Shown here: piece after piece, positions 34,056 through 43,137 of the stretch
Layout of the letters: every line of letters starts with the position of its first letter
Position numbering within the stretch: position 1 is the stretch's first letter
Source of the DNA: DASUNP01 sp963728545
GTDB lineage: Bacteria > Acidobacteriota > Blastocatellia > UBA7656
NCBI GenBank assembly: GCA_963728545.1
Contig: CAVSKO010000002.1
Location: forward strand, 2,294,001 to 2,358,000
Reading direction: 5' to 3'
DNA: 64,000 nucleotides
Translations under genes and position numbers: made by a program
The notes under the pieces: generated by a model
Told to the model about the DNA's origin: nothing
Databases searched by the model: none
Seen by the model: the letters and a program-made list of their open reading frames with translations, nothing else

Positions 34056-36494
34056 ATGTTCGAACGTTATACCGAGAAGGCGCGCCGCGTTATATTCTTC
34101 GCAAGATATGAGGCAAGCCAGTTCGGAGCGCAGGCCATCGAGGCCGAGCACATACTGCTCGGGCTGCTGCGCGAAGACAAACAGCTAGCTCAAAAATTCT
34201 TCCGAAGCCCACACTCCACAGTCGAATCGATCCGCAAGGAAATAGAGGGGCGCACCGTCTTGCGCGAAAAAGTCTCGGCCTCCGTAGACCTGCCGCTTTC
34301 GGCAAGCGCCAAGCGCGTGCTCGGTTACGCCGCCGATGAGAGCGAGCGATTGCAGCACCGCAATATTCACACCGATCATCTTCTGCTCGGAATACTCCGC
34401 GAAGAGAAATCGCCCGCCGCCGTGATCCTTTATGAGCGCGGGTTGAGGCTCAACCAGATACGCGAAGACCTTATGCGCGCGCAGCAGAACGAGCGCGCGC
34501 TGGCCCAGAAAAAAGACGCGCCGCACCTGGCCGAATTCAGCCGCGACCTTACGGAAGCCGCTTTCGCCGACCAGCTCGACCCGCTGATCGGGCGCGAAAG
34601 CGAGATCGAACGTCTCATACAGATTCTTTGCCGCCGCACAAAGAACAACCCCGTGCTGATAGGCGAGCCGGGCGTCGGCAAGACAGCCATCGTCGAAGGG
34701 CTGGCCCAGAGAATAGTCACCGAAGACGTGCCGCCTTTCTTGCGCGATAAACGCATACTGGCGCTCGATCTGTCGCTGATAGTTGCGGGGACGAAATACC
34801 GGGGACAGTTTGAAGAACGATTGAAGACCATCATGCGCGAGTTGATCGATAACCCGCATTACATAGTCTTTATAGACGAACTTCACACCCTGGTAGGCGC
34901 AGGCTCAGCAGAAGGGTCGCTCGACGCGGCCAACATTTTAAAACCGGCGCTCTCGCGCGGCGAGATACAGTGCATAGGCGCGACGACGCCCGCAGAGTTT
35001 CGTAAGACCATCGAAAAAGACCGCTCGCTTGAGCGGCGATTCCAGGCCGTCAAGGTCCCGCCCCCGACCGAAGACGAAACGGTCAAGATACTGCAAGGCA
35101 TACAGGAACGGTACGAGACTTTCCACCAGGTTCGTTACACGCAGGAGGCGCTCGACACGGCCGTCTATCAATCGCACAGATACATACCTGATCGCTTTCT
35201 CCCGGATAAAGCTATAGACATAATTGATGAGGCCGGCGCGCGCGTGAAGCTGCGCGAGGCCAACATGCCCGACGAGATTCTTGAGAGCCAGCGCCGCCTT
35301 CGCCGCCACACCGCCAACCTGGAGCGGGCGACAGCGGAACGCAATTACGAACAGGCCAAGATATTCAAACAGCGCGAGCAGGAAGAGATGGATCGGCTCG
35401 CTTATCTTCGCGAGTTGCATAACCTGGCCGACGCGCCCGTGCCTCCCGTGACGCGCGACGACATTGAAGAGGTTATATCGCGCTGGACGGGCATCCCCAT
35501 CACTTCGCTCAAAGAAGAAGAGACCGCAAAGCTTCTTCGCATCGAAGAAGAACTGCACAAGCGCATTATCAGCCAGGACCGCGCCATATCGGCGCTCTCG
35601 CGCGCCATACGCCGCTCGCGTGCGGGGCTCAAGAACCCGAATCGCCCTGTCGGCTCGTTTTTGTTCCTCGGCCCCACGGGCGTGGGAAAGACCGAGGTCG
35701 CCCGCTCGCTCGCGGAGTTCCTGTTCGGCTCCGAGCGCGCGCTGATACGCTTCGACATGTCGGAGTACATGGAGAAGCATGCCGTGTCGAAGCTCATCGG
35801 CAGCCCGCCCGGCTACGTCGGCCACGAAGAGGGCGGGCAACTGACCGAAAAGATCAAGCGCAACCCGTATTCCGTCCTGCTGCTGGACGAAATAGAAAAA
35901 GCGCACCCTGATCTTTTCAACATATTGCTTCAGGTGCTGGAAGACGGCGTGTTGACCGATTCGCTCGGCAACTCGATAGACTTTAAGAATGTTATTCTCA
36001 TAATGACGAGCAACATCGGGGCGCGCTTTATTCAAAAGCGCGGCCACATGGGATTTCAATCTTCGTCTCGCTCTCAACAGGCCACGGTCGAAGAGGGCGT
36101 TATGCAGGCCGTCAAGCAGACTTTTAACCCTGAGTTCATAAACCGCCTGGACGAGATAATAGTCTTCGAGCCGCTCACGGACACCGATCTGTACGAGATC
36201 GTAGGCTTGCTTGTGGCTCAACTCAACCGCACGCTCATACGCCGCAAGCTTCAAGTGCAGATGACCGAGGATGCTCGCCGGTGGCTGGTCGAAAGGACTT
36301 GCGCCGACCGCACCTACGGAGCGCGACCGCTGCGCCGCGCCTTGCAAAAACATGTCGAAGACCCGCTCTCGGAGGCGCTGATCGGGGGCCGATTCAGCGA
36401 AGCGTCGGTGATCGAAGTCTTTTTAGACAATGAAGGGCTTGGCTACCGCCCGCTGGAGCTTGAAGAACTGGGTGACGCGCTTCTGGTGCAATGA
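34056..36494 (+). CDS. clpC: ClpC-type ATP-dependent protease ATPase subunit
   Basis: AAA+ unfoldase for ClpP. 812 residues: N-terminal Clp-N repeats starting MFERYTEKARRVIFFARYEA, typical of ClpC; first AAA+ module with GEPGVGKT near 203-210; a short coiled-coil M-domain with a UVR-like motif (about 400-450, LERATAERNYEQAKIFKQRE); and a second AAA+ module with GPTGVGKT near 539-546 and LLLDEIEKAHPD. The stretch GHMGFQ in the ClpP-loop region could be the IGF-like contact. No mcsA, mcsB or ctsR neighbours are present. It differs from the ClpA-like gene at 6478, which lacks the M-domain. GCGGAAGC lies upstream of the ATG. Confidence 0.94.
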   Translation: MFERYTEKARRVIFFARYEASQFGAQAIEAEHILLGLLREDKQLAQKFFRSPHSTVESIRKEIEGRTVLREKVSASVDLPLSASAKRVLGYAADESERLQHRNIHTDHLLLGILREEKSPAAVILYERGLRLNQIREDLMRAQQNERALAQKKDAPHLAEFSRDLTEAAFADQLDPLIGRESEIERLIQILCRRTKNNPVLIGEPGVGKTAIVEGLAQRIVTEDVPPFLRDKRILALDLSLIVAGTKYRGQFEERLKTIMRELIDNPHYIVFIDELHTLVGAGSAEGSLDAANILKPALSRGEIQCIGATTPAEFRKTIEKDRSLERRFQAVKVPPPTEDETVKILQGIQERYETFHQVRYTQEALDTAVYQSHRYIPDRFLPDKAIDIIDEAGARVKLREANMPDEILESQRRLRRHTANLERATAERNYEQAKIFKQREQEEMDRLAYLRELHNLADAPVPPVTRDDIEEVISRWTGIPITSLKEEETAKLLRIEEELHKRIISQDRAISALSRAIRRSRAGLKNPNRPVGSFLFLGPTGVGKTEVARSLAEFLFGSERALIRFDMSEYMEKHAVSKLIGSPPGYVGHEEGGQLTEKIKRNPYSVLLLDEIEKAHPDLFNILLQVLEDGVLTDSLGNSIDFKNVILIMTSNIGARFIQKRGHMGFQSSSRSQQATVEEGVMQAVKQTFNPEFINRLDEIIVFEPLTDTDLYEIVGLLVAQLNRTLIRRKLQVQMTEDARRWLVERTCADRTYGARPLRRALQKHVEDPLSEALIGGRFSEASVIEVFLDNEGLGYRPLELEELGDALLVQ

Positions 36495-36866
36495 TTCTAT
36501 TGCGGATTTGAAATAGCTCAACTGAAATTTATTTCGCAATCATTTTGGCGTGCAATCCGCATTCCGCACCCGGCAAATTCGCATTCTTTGATACGAAACT
36601 TGCTTTTGACAATCCTCACTTGGTAGTTGGCTTTGCCCACCACATTTTTGTTACAATAAGCGATCAAACTTGCGTTCTATATTTCGGTGAGAGACGAAGG
36701 CTTCAGCCGCGAGCCAATGTGCCTGGCTAGATGGGGTGTTCCGAGCGGTGCTACAGAGGGCACGCGCGCACTGACGGTCTCTTGATCGATCAAGGGCGCG
36801 CTCAGGTTAGCAATGAATTAACTGACAGGAACAGACTCTGAATTACTGAGGAGTGTGCATTCATTT
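36495..36866. other. Intergenic region with a GCGGATT-type repeat and a long bamA leader
   Basis: This 372-bp gap begins with a short inverted repeat (TGCGGATT at 36501-36508, AATCCGCA at 36554-36561, the latter followed by a second partial unit). A perfect TTGACA stands near 36605 and TACAAT near 36655, but they are not correctly spaced with each other, so no promoter is called. The rest is a GC-rich stretch with no recognisable RNA. Confidence 0.5.
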
Positions 36867-39785
36867 ATGAGTAAGCGTGTTCTTTGCTTAATTATTCTAT
36901 CAATAGCAGCGGTAGGAAACTGGCCGGTCAGCGGGCGCGTCACGCCCGGAGGCCAGACACAGGACGTGACGGTAGAGCAGGTGCTTATTCGCGGCCTCCG
37001 TCGCATCCCCGAGACCACCGCAAAAATATGGATAGCAACCCGCGAGGGTGACCCTTATAACCCGGTGCAGCTTGACCGCGACGTCCGCGCCCTTTACGCG
37101 CAGGGCCACTTTGAAGACGTGAAGGTCTTTGCCGAAGAAGGCACGCGGGGCGGGAAGATAATCACCTTTGAAGTCAAAGAGTGGCCGCTGCTGTTAGACA
37201 TTCGCTACGAGGGGCTGAAATCGATCCAGCAGTCTACGCTCCTCGAAGAGTTTCGCAAGCGCCAAGTGGGGCTTTCAAAAGAGTCTCAGTACGATCCCGT
37301 AAAGGCCCGCCGCGCCGCCGCCGTCATCAAAGAGCTTCTTGCAAACGAGGGCCGACCCGAAGCCAAGGTCGAGCCGGTCAAAGAAGACATCTCGCAAACG
37401 GCTGTCGCCCTGATATTCAAGATCGATGAGGGGCCTCGATTCCGCGTCGCCGACATAGAGTTTGAAGGGAACAAAGTTTACTCGGACGGCCACCTGGCCA
37501 GTAAGATGAAGCTCGTAAAAGAGCTGGGGCTGTTTACCACCTTCACCTCGAAAGACATTTATCATAAAGAGAAGCTCGAAGCCGACCTCGACCGCCTCCG
37601 CGTGCTCGTCTACGCAGACAGCGGGTATTTGCGCGCGCGATTCGGCGAGCCGCGCGTCGAAGACGTGGGCAAAGTGGGGACGTGGATCCCAATATTCGGC
37701 CACAAAGGACAGGGGCTCAAGATAGTCATCCCCGTGGACGAGGGCCGCCAGTATCGCGCGGGCGAGATCAAAGTCCAGGACAACACTGAATTCACGGCGG
37801 ACGAGATCAAGGCCGTTTTGGACATAAAGCCCGGCGACATCGTGCGCGGCTACAGCGTTCTTCAAAAAGGGATGGAAGACCTCAAAAAGGTCTACGGCTC
37901 GCGCGGCTACATACAGTTTTCGGCCATACCGGAGCTTGATTACAAAGACGATCCCGCAGACCCGACCAAAGGGACAGCCGACATAACCTTCACGATGGAA
38001 GAAGGCAAGCAATACACTTTGCGCCGCCTGGAATTCATCGGCAACACGTTCACGCGCGATAACGTGCTGCGCCGCGAGGTGCTGATAAATGAGGGCGAGC
38101 GTTACAACCAGCAGTTGTGGGATTTGAGCTTGCTCCGGTTGAACCAGCTGGGTTATTTCGATCAGGTCAAGCCCGAAGACGCGACGGTCAACACGAACGA
38201 GCGCGAAGGGCAGGTCGATCTGGTGCTCAAGGTTCAGGAGAAAGGCCGCCAGCAGATCAGCTTTACCGGCGGCGTGTCTGGCCTCGGAGGCTCGTTCATA
38301 GGCATCGATTACTCTACAAACAACCTGCTCGGTTACGGCGAGTCGCTGACGTTTGCAATCGCTGCGGGCAACAGGCAAAAGATACTCTCGTTCGGCTTTA
38401 CGGAGCCGTACGTGAAGGGCCGCCCCATCAGCCTCGGCTTCAACGTCTTTTACCAGGACTATCAATTCTTCGGGCAGGGGTTCAGCTCGACTACTCAGCG
38501 CGACCTCTTTAACACTTTTAGCGGCCAGTCGCTGTTCACGCAAAAGACGACGGGCGCTTCCGTTTCGGCTTCCGCGCCCTTGAGCTACTTCGCACGCCGC
38601 TTCCGCATGGGCCGGTTCGTTCGGCTCGGCCTCTCTTACAGTTTCCGAACCACGGACATTGTAGACCCCGAGATAAACCGCGACGCCGACCCGAACAACA
38701 ACATTACCCTGACGTTCCGGCAGAGCGGGGTTACGCAATCTACGATCACGCCGACCATAAGTTACAACACGCTCAACTCGTCGCTCGACCCGACAAACGG
38801 GACGGCCCTGACGCTCGGATTGTCATTTTCGGGCGGGCCTCTTGGCGGCAAGGTAAACACCGTAGAGCCTACGATTGAATATAAAATCTTCCGCCCGTTT
38901 TTTGCGGGCCGCGAAGCCTCGGTACGCAAAGAGCCGGGAAAGACTCGCACGCTCGGCTTCCGCGCCCTTTTCGGTTACATAGGCGCGTTCGGAGAGCGGT
39001 TTGAGTCAAACTCGTTCTCGTTCGTAGGCGGGACGCCGCTGTTTGCGCGATTCTTCCTCGGCGGCGAAGAAACCATACGCGGCTATAACGTACGAGGCAT
39101 TGCGCCGACGGCCCCGGTCGTCACGACCTTCTCGACGCGCAATGTATTCGTGACCGACGAAACAGGTAGAAGGCTCAAGGTAAGGCCGGCTTCCGAGGGC
39201 ACTTCAAACACGGTCGCGCCGAGCGTTATCAACAACTTTACCTTCTTGGGTCGCGAGAATCCGCAGATCCGCAATGTGCCGACTTTTATCGGCGGCGACA
39301 CGCAGATGCTTTTCAACGTCGAATACCGCATTCCCATATTCGGCCCGGTTGCTTTTGCGCCGTTCTTCGACATAGGCTCTGTCTTCAACCTGCGCGACCT
39401 TGACGACCAGTTCATCACAAGCGAATTCGTCCCGGATAGTTTGCTGGGTTCCGTCATCCTCAACCCGCGAGGCCAGCAGGCGACGCGGCGCGAGATCAAA
39501 CAGGCGCGCACGCCTGAAACTCCCGGCTTGTTGCCACCGGGCTTCAGGTTTGCCACGATTCGCGGCGACCAGCAAGTGATCCGCAACATCAATCTGGACG
39601 AAGCGGTCGGAGGAATATTCGAGAACTATCGCTACAGCCTCGGCGGCGAAATAAGGGTGCAGGTCCCGGTCATAAACGTACCGTTCCGATTGATATTTGC
39701 TTGGAACCCGAACGCCAAGGCCGATAACCCATTCTTCTTTGAAGAGAAGCGCGCTATACGCTTCTCGGTTGGGCGAACGTTCTAA
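36867..39785 (+). CDS. bamA: Outer-membrane protein assembly factor BamA
   Basis: Omp85 protein that folds and inserts beta-barrel proteins in the outer membrane. About 972 residues with a signal sequence, then a series of POTRA domains (about 30-440, each beginning like VEQVLIRGLRRIP, RVADIEFEGNKVY, YTLRRLEFIGNTFTRDNVLRREV), and a C-terminal 16-strand barrel from about 470. The barrel contains the FFLGGEETIRGYNVRGI loop-6 region (family motif VRGF/Y) and ends in the aromatic Phe required for barrel recognition (FSVGRTF). The ATG at 36867 has GAGGAG 13 nt upstream, which is long; a GTG at 36855 is the alternative. Two Skp-like chaperone genes follow. Confidence 0.95.
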   Translation: MSKRVLCLIILSIAAVGNWPVSGRVTPGGQTQDVTVEQVLIRGLRRIPETTAKIWIATREGDPYNPVQLDRDVRALYAQGHFEDVKVFAEEGTRGGKIITFEVKEWPLLLDIRYEGLKSIQQSTLLEEFRKRQVGLSKESQYDPVKARRAAAVIKELLANEGRPEAKVEPVKEDISQTAVALIFKIDEGPRFRVADIEFEGNKVYSDGHLASKMKLVKELGLFTTFTSKDIYHKEKLEADLDRLRVLVYADSGYLRARFGEPRVEDVGKVGTWIPIFGHKGQGLKIVIPVDEGRQYRAGEIKVQDNTEFTADEIKAVLDIKPGDIVRGYSVLQKGMEDLKKVYGSRGYIQFSAIPELDYKDDPADPTKGTADITFTMEEGKQYTLRRLEFIGNTFTRDNVLRREVLINEGERYNQQLWDLSLLRLNQLGYFDQVKPEDATVNTNEREGQVDLVLKVQEKGRQQISFTGGVSGLGGSFIGIDYSTNNLLGYGESLTFAIAAGNRQKILSFGFTEPYVKGRPISLGFNVFYQDYQFFGQGFSSTTQRDLFNTFSGQSLFTQKTTGASVSASAPLSYFARRFRMGRFVRLGLSYSFRTTDIVDPEINRDADPNNNITLTFRQSGVTQSTITPTISYNTLNSSLDPTNGTALTLGLSFSGGPLGGKVNTVEPTIEYKIFRPFFAGREASVRKEPGKTRTLGFRALFGYIGAFGERFESNSFSFVGGTPLFARFFLGGEETIRGYNVRGIAPTAPVVTTFSTRNVFVTDETGRRLKVRPASEGTSNTVAPSVINNFTFLGRENPQIRNVPTFIGGDTQMLFNVEYRIPIFGPVAFAPFFDIGSVFNLRDLDDQFITSEFVPDSLLGSVILNPRGQQATRREIKQARTPETPGLLPPGFRFATIRGDQQVIRNINLDEAVGGIFENYRYSLGGEIRVQVPVINVPFRLIFAWNPNAKADNPFFFEEKRAIRFSVGRTF

Positions 39786-40039
39786 CAAAAAAGGGACTAG
39801 AGGCTAGGGACTGGGGATTAGGGCGAGAGCATCTAATTTTCTAGGAGAATAAGGATTTTGGTTTCTTAGACTTCTATACCAGATACAAATATGAGCAAAT
39901 TCCTTCGACTTTTGACGGTAATTTGAATTGGCAAAATTGCTCGAAAAGTTGAACCCCTCACTTTTGTTGGGAATTTAGATGCTCTCGCCCTGGACTGGGG
40001 ATACTAACCTCTAGTCTCCAGCCCCCGGACCCTGTTATA
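39786..40039. repeat. Gap with nested inverted repeats and a 170-bp MITE candidate
   Basis: The outer part is built of CTAGGGACT-like units: GGGACTAGAGGCTAGGGACT at 39793-39812 and an inverse version around 40003-40024. Inside lies a 170-bp unit (39821-39990) with perfect 16-bp terminal inverted repeats GGGCGAGAGCATCTAA / TTAGATGCTCTCGCCC. On both sides of it the 11-mer GGACTGGGGAT appears (39808-39818 and 39992-40002). This looks like a miniature element inserted into an older palindromic array; the interior has no coding potential. Confidence 0.65.
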
Positions 40040-40111
40040 ATGGCTTTTTTTCAGGAAGCGGATGGCGCTCGGCAGTCGGTCCGCATCAATCTCAGAAAGA
40101 CAGGAGCAGTT

Positions 40112-40762
40112 ATGGTGAAGATTAAGTTTGCTGCCTTTGCAGTAACACTCGTGGCAGCATTGTCACTGACCGCGTCGGCGCAGCAACCGGCAAGCCCGGC
40201 AGGCGTCACCAGCCTTCTACCCGATGGCAAGATCGCCGTTATAAACACACAGGCTTTCCCGGAGCAGATCGGCGAATTGAGGCAAAAATACGAACAGGTG
40301 AACAACCAGTTCAAGGACCGTTACGAAAAACTCAAGGCTCTCGACACTCAATTGAAGCAGATGGAGACCGACATACAGACGAAGGCTCCGGCGCTCGGCG
40401 CGGATAAGGTCCGCCAGATGCAAGAGGAGTTCGAGATTCTGAAGAAACGCGGCTCGCGCGATTACGAAGACCTCCGCACTGATGTCAACAAAGCGATAGG
40501 CACCGCGACCAAGCCGATTTGGGATAAGGTAAGCACATTTATGAACAACTATGCCACGCAGCGCAGTATCGTCCTGATAATCGATCTGCCCGGCGCGGCA
40601 CAGGCCGGGTCGCTTGCTTACGTCTCTCCCGGCTCTGATGTGACGGCGGATTTCATAGCCGAGTACAACAAGGCAAATCCGGTTGCGGGCGCTCCTGCGG
40701 CGACTTCGCCGGCGGCCACTCCGCAGAAACCCGCGCCCGTCAAGCCTGCGGGGAAACCCTAA
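40112..40762 (+). CDS. OmpH/Skp-family periplasmic chaperone (copy 1)
   Basis: Holds unfolded outer-membrane proteins for BamA. About 216 residues: signal peptide (FAAFAVTLVAALSLTASAQ), a short beta strand with IAVINTQAFPEQIG, a long charged coiled coil (about 60-150), then the C-terminal strand SIVLIIDLPG and a Pro/Ala-rich tail. AGGAG stands before the ATG at 40112. It lies after bamA and 24 bp before a second copy; bamA-skp is the common order. Confidence 0.88.
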   Translation: MVKIKFAAFAVTLVAALSLTASAQQPASPAGVTSLLPDGKIAVINTQAFPEQIGELRQKYEQVNNQFKDRYEKLKALDTQLKQMETDIQTKAPALGADKVRQMQEEFEILKKRGSRDYEDLRTDVNKAIGTATKPIWDKVSTFMNNYATQRSIVLIIDLPGAAQAGSLAYVSPGSDVTADFIAEYNKANPVAGAPAATSPAATPQKPAPVKPAGKP

Positions 40763-40786
40763 TAGTAAGGCGAAAGGAGTTATCAG

Positions 40787-41419
40787 ATGAAGTTTGTTAA
40801 GCTGACACAGATACTATTCGCCTTTTTTGCGCTGGCCGTCGCGGCATCAGCCCAGGTGGCGGGCGGGCCGCCTCAACCCATGCCTCCGCCCCTCCTTCCA
40901 AAAGGCAAGGTGGCGATCATAAATTCGCTTTACTTCCAAGAGAGTATCGGAGAGATAAAAGCTAAGATCGAGATCCTCAATCGCCAGTTCGAGCCTCGCA
41001 TGAAAGAGGTACAGTCGCTCAGGGACCGCATCACCGCGCTTGAGACTACCATCGATACGCAAAGAAAGAGCGGGGCGCTTGCGGCGGCCAGGGAAGCCGA
41101 GATGATCGAGCAGCTGGATCAAATGAAGCTCGATTATAAACGCCGTGGCGAAGACCTGGAGGCCGAAGGGCGGCGCGCGAGCGAATCGTCTATCCAGCCG
41201 ATAAACGAGAAAGTCTCTCGCTTCTTGCAAGACTACGCTTCTAAGCGAGGCATCATTCTGCTTATTAACGTCGCAAACGAAGCCAACGCGCACACCGTAG
41301 TCTGGTTCGATAAACGCTCAGACGTGACGCAGGACTTTATTAACGAGTATAACAAAGCCAACCCCGCGGCTACGAGCGCGCCACCGGCGGCCGCGCCGCA
41401 GCCCGCGAAAAAGCCTTAA
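40787..41419 (+). CDS. OmpH/Skp-family periplasmic chaperone (copy 2)
   Basis: 210 residues with signal peptide (QILFAFFALAVAASAQ), KVAIINSLYFQESIG, a charged helical middle with RRGEDLEAEGRRA, the strand GIILLINVANEA and an Ala/Pro-rich end. It is a clear tandem paralogue of the gene before it (same architecture and tail style), with a good AAGGAG site. A terminator follows 28 bp after the stop. Confidence 0.88.
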   Translation: MKFVKLTQILFAFFALAVAASAQVAGGPPQPMPPPLLPKGKVAIINSLYFQESIGEIKAKIEILNRQFEPRMKEVQSLRDRITALETTIDTQRKSGALAAAREAEMIEQLDQMKLDYKRRGEDLEAEGRRASESSIQPINEKVSRFLQDYASKRGIILLINVANEANAHTVVWFDKRSDVTQDFINEYNKANPAATSAPPAAAPQPAKKP

Positions 41420-41446
41420 AGATATAAAAGCGATTCAGAGTTGATT

Positions 41447-41480
41447 AAAGGGCGAGACGAGTTCTTGCCCTTTATTATTT
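41447..41480. terminator. Terminator shared by convergent genes
   Basis: AAAGGGC (41447-41453) / GCCCTTT (41467-41473), followed by ATTATTTT. It closes the skp pair and lies at the stop of the opposing PATAN gene. Confidence 0.75.
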
Positions 41481-42178
41481 TAGTGGTAGGAATCCAGAGC
41501 GCCCATGCCGTAATCTTCTTCGTCTTTGGCGCGCAGCATGTCGAGTATGAGCGCGGTATTGCTTGTAGTCTGAATCGTTTGCTCGTACTCGGCGTTTGAT
41601 TTCTCGAATTCGAAATTCCCATCAACCGCGCCCAGAAGCTTGCTTAAGGCAGGCCTCCCGGAGTCAGGTCCCGTTTTTGCGCCGATTATCTGGCCTTCGT
41701 TGAAATGAACCTCGCCGTTTGCGACCGATGAAGCGATCAGCAGCGCGCCCGAAAGGCGGCTGTTTTCGACGATCTGGATAATGTCGAACAGGTTTATCTC
41801 CAGCAGCAGGCCGGAGAGGATCTTCTGCGCGCGAGCAGGGGCAGTGTCGGCGCGGCGTATATCATGAAACTGACCCGTGACAGAGACTCGCGGGTCCAGG
41901 CGTTTGGCCTCAAGCAGCCTTTCGTTCGCCTGATCAAGGTCGCCGGCAGAGATGTGCAGACTCGCGAGCGCAAGGCACTGCTGTGCGGCGTGATCGCGGC
42001 GGCCCGCGTTGATCAGTATCTCGCGCAGCTTTTCGCGAAGCCCTATATGTCGCGGCGCGCTGTCGATTGCGCGCTCCAGGGTCTCGATGGCGCGATTGAC
42101 CATGCGATACTTGACCAGCAGCTCCGCATTGATTATTGCGCTCTCAGGATCGAAGTCGCTCGTATTATTCCTGATCAT
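41480..42178 (-). CDS. TPR plus PATAN (DUF4388) domain protein
   Basis: 232 residues, cytosolic. The first 100 residues form TPR-like helices (INAELLVKYRMVNRAIETLERAI, LALASLHISAGDLDQANERLLEAKRLDP). From about 120 comes a DUF4388/PATAN domain with LSGLLLEINLFDIIQIVENSRLSGALLI and GEVHFNEGQIIGAKTG, a module of signalling proteins in Myxobacteria, Cyanobacteria and Acidobacteriota that mediates regulatory contacts. No receiver domain is fused. It is the last gene downstream of lpxI, separated by 93 bp of repeat. Confidence 0.8.
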   Translation of the reverse strand: MIRNNTSDFDPESAIINAELLVKYRMVNRAIETLERAIDSAPRHIGLREKLREILINAGRRDHAAQQCLALASLHISAGDLDQANERLLEAKRLDPRVSVTGQFHDIRRADTAPARAQKILSGLLLEINLFDIIQIVENSRLSGALLIASSVANGEVHFNEGQIIGAKTGPDSGRPALSKLLGAVDGNFEFEKSNAEYEQTIQTTSNTALILDMLRAKDEEDYGMGALDSYH

Positions 42179-42196
42179 AACAACTCAGTTTACCAC

Positions 42197-42296
42197 AGAC
42201 AGTCGGCAGCGGGCAGTCAGCCCGCATATACGTCTGCTTGATGGATTATAAACGGATCACTGCGCACTGCCTACTGCGCGCTGCACACTGCTATAC
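42197..42296. repeat. GCAGTGC-type inverted repeat between the PATAN gene and lpxI
   Basis: GACAGTCGGCAGCGGGCAGT (42197-42216) is mirrored by a degenerate inverse array CACTGCCTACTGCGCGCTGC (about 42263-42282) and further ACACTGC units up to 42296. The right arm lies inside the last codons of lpxI and contains its TAG stop. Confidence 0.55.
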
Positions 42297-43077
42297 GATA
42301 TTTATCGGCGCGGGCTATGAGATCATCTCTATCGAACAACAAAGTTTTATCTGCGGTGACGTGAATGGCTGTTGCGCCCGCGCTCTTCATGGCTTCGATT
42401 GTGGGCACGCCTATGACGGGCACGTCGAACCGCATGTCCTGATTCGGCTTTGCAACTTTGATGACGACGAACGCCCGCCCGCGAGTTATCTCTCCGGCGC
42501 GCGCGATGACGGCGTCCGTACCCTCCATCGCCTCGATAGCGACGACCGCACGATCCTTGACGGCTATCGTCTGGCCCAGGTCTAGGCGAGCAATCTCGCG
42601 CGCAATGCTCAAGCCGTACTCCGTGTCTGCTCGTTCTTCTTTTGACGGCGCGCGGCGCGACAGCACTCCTTCTCGCGCGATAAACGATTCTAAGAAGACC
42701 GTAGACGGGACCAGCGTGATGCCTTCACGGGCAAGCTCGTCGGCGACCGCGCCGATAAGGCTGTCGGTGTTCTTAGTCGAGAGCCGCGCAAGCAGCCGCA
42801 CCATGCGAAGGTCGGGCAAGGCGTTGAGCCGGAATATTTGATGATGTTTGACCTGCCCCGCCATGATCGCGTGCGTCACCTGCTCGCGTTTGAAAAAGCC
42901 TATAAGGCGTCCGAGCTGGCCCACACCCATCCACTCGACTCGCGCCGCCGCGCGCTCTATCTCTGAAGATGTCTCTTCCTTGATGGCAGCAACGACAAGC
43001 TCCACGCCTTGCGCCCGCGCACCGTCGAGCACCAGAAAGGGAAACCTCCCATTACCTGCTATGAGTCCGTACTTCAT
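42271..43077 (-). CDS. lpxI: UDP-2,3-diacylglucosamine pyrophosphatase LpxI
   Basis: Hydrolyses UDP-2,3-diacylglucosamine to lipid X in lipid A synthesis; LpxI replaces LpxH in many bacteria. 268 residues with the family features YGLIAGNGRFPFLVLDGARAQG, GQVKHHQIFR, STVFLESFIA and the C-terminal AIEAMEGTDAVIARAG and DVPVIGVPTIEAMKSAGAT. It is preceded by lpxA on the same strand; the whole 58-bp gap is a hairpin-forming repeat, so no ribosome site is visible. Its final residues (VCSAQ) and stop derive from a repeat array. Confidence 0.92.
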   Translation of the reverse strand: MKYGLIAGNGRFPFLVLDGARAQGVELVVAAIKEETSSEIERAAARVEWMGVGQLGRLIGFFKREQVTHAIMAGQVKHHQIFRLNALPDLRMVRLLARLSTKNTDSLIGAVADELAREGITLVPSTVFLESFIAREGVLSRRAPSKEERADTEYGLSIAREIARLDLGQTIAVKDRAVVAIEAMEGTDAVIARAGEITRGRAFVVIKVAKPNQDMRFDVPVIGVPTIEAMKSAGATAIHVTADKTLLFDRDDLIARADKYRIAVCSAQ

Positions 43078-43078
43078 G

Positions 43079-43137
43079 CTAGGGACTAGTGGCTAGGGGC
43101 TAGGGGACCGAAAGCTAGTCCCTAGCCACTAGCCACT
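43079..43137. repeat. CTAGGGACTAG inverted repeat between lpxA and lpxI
   Basis: Left arm 43079-43103 (units CTAGGGA, CTAGTGG, CTAGGGG) pairs with right arm 43114-43137 (CTAGTCC, CTAGCCA, CTAGCCA). The array spans the complete gap: it supplies the TAG stop of lpxA on one side and touches the lpxI ATG on the other. Confidence 0.75.

Noticed and set aside
34938..36353. Long open frame (471 codons) on the minus strand opposite clpC
   Set aside because: It lies entirely within the clpC gene, has no recognisable domain and no ribosome site; long antisense frames are expected in GC-rich coding DNA.
37275..38738. Open frame of 487 codons opposite bamA
   Set aside because: Shadow of bamA: no domain or ribosome site, and the sense strand is a clear Omp85 protein.
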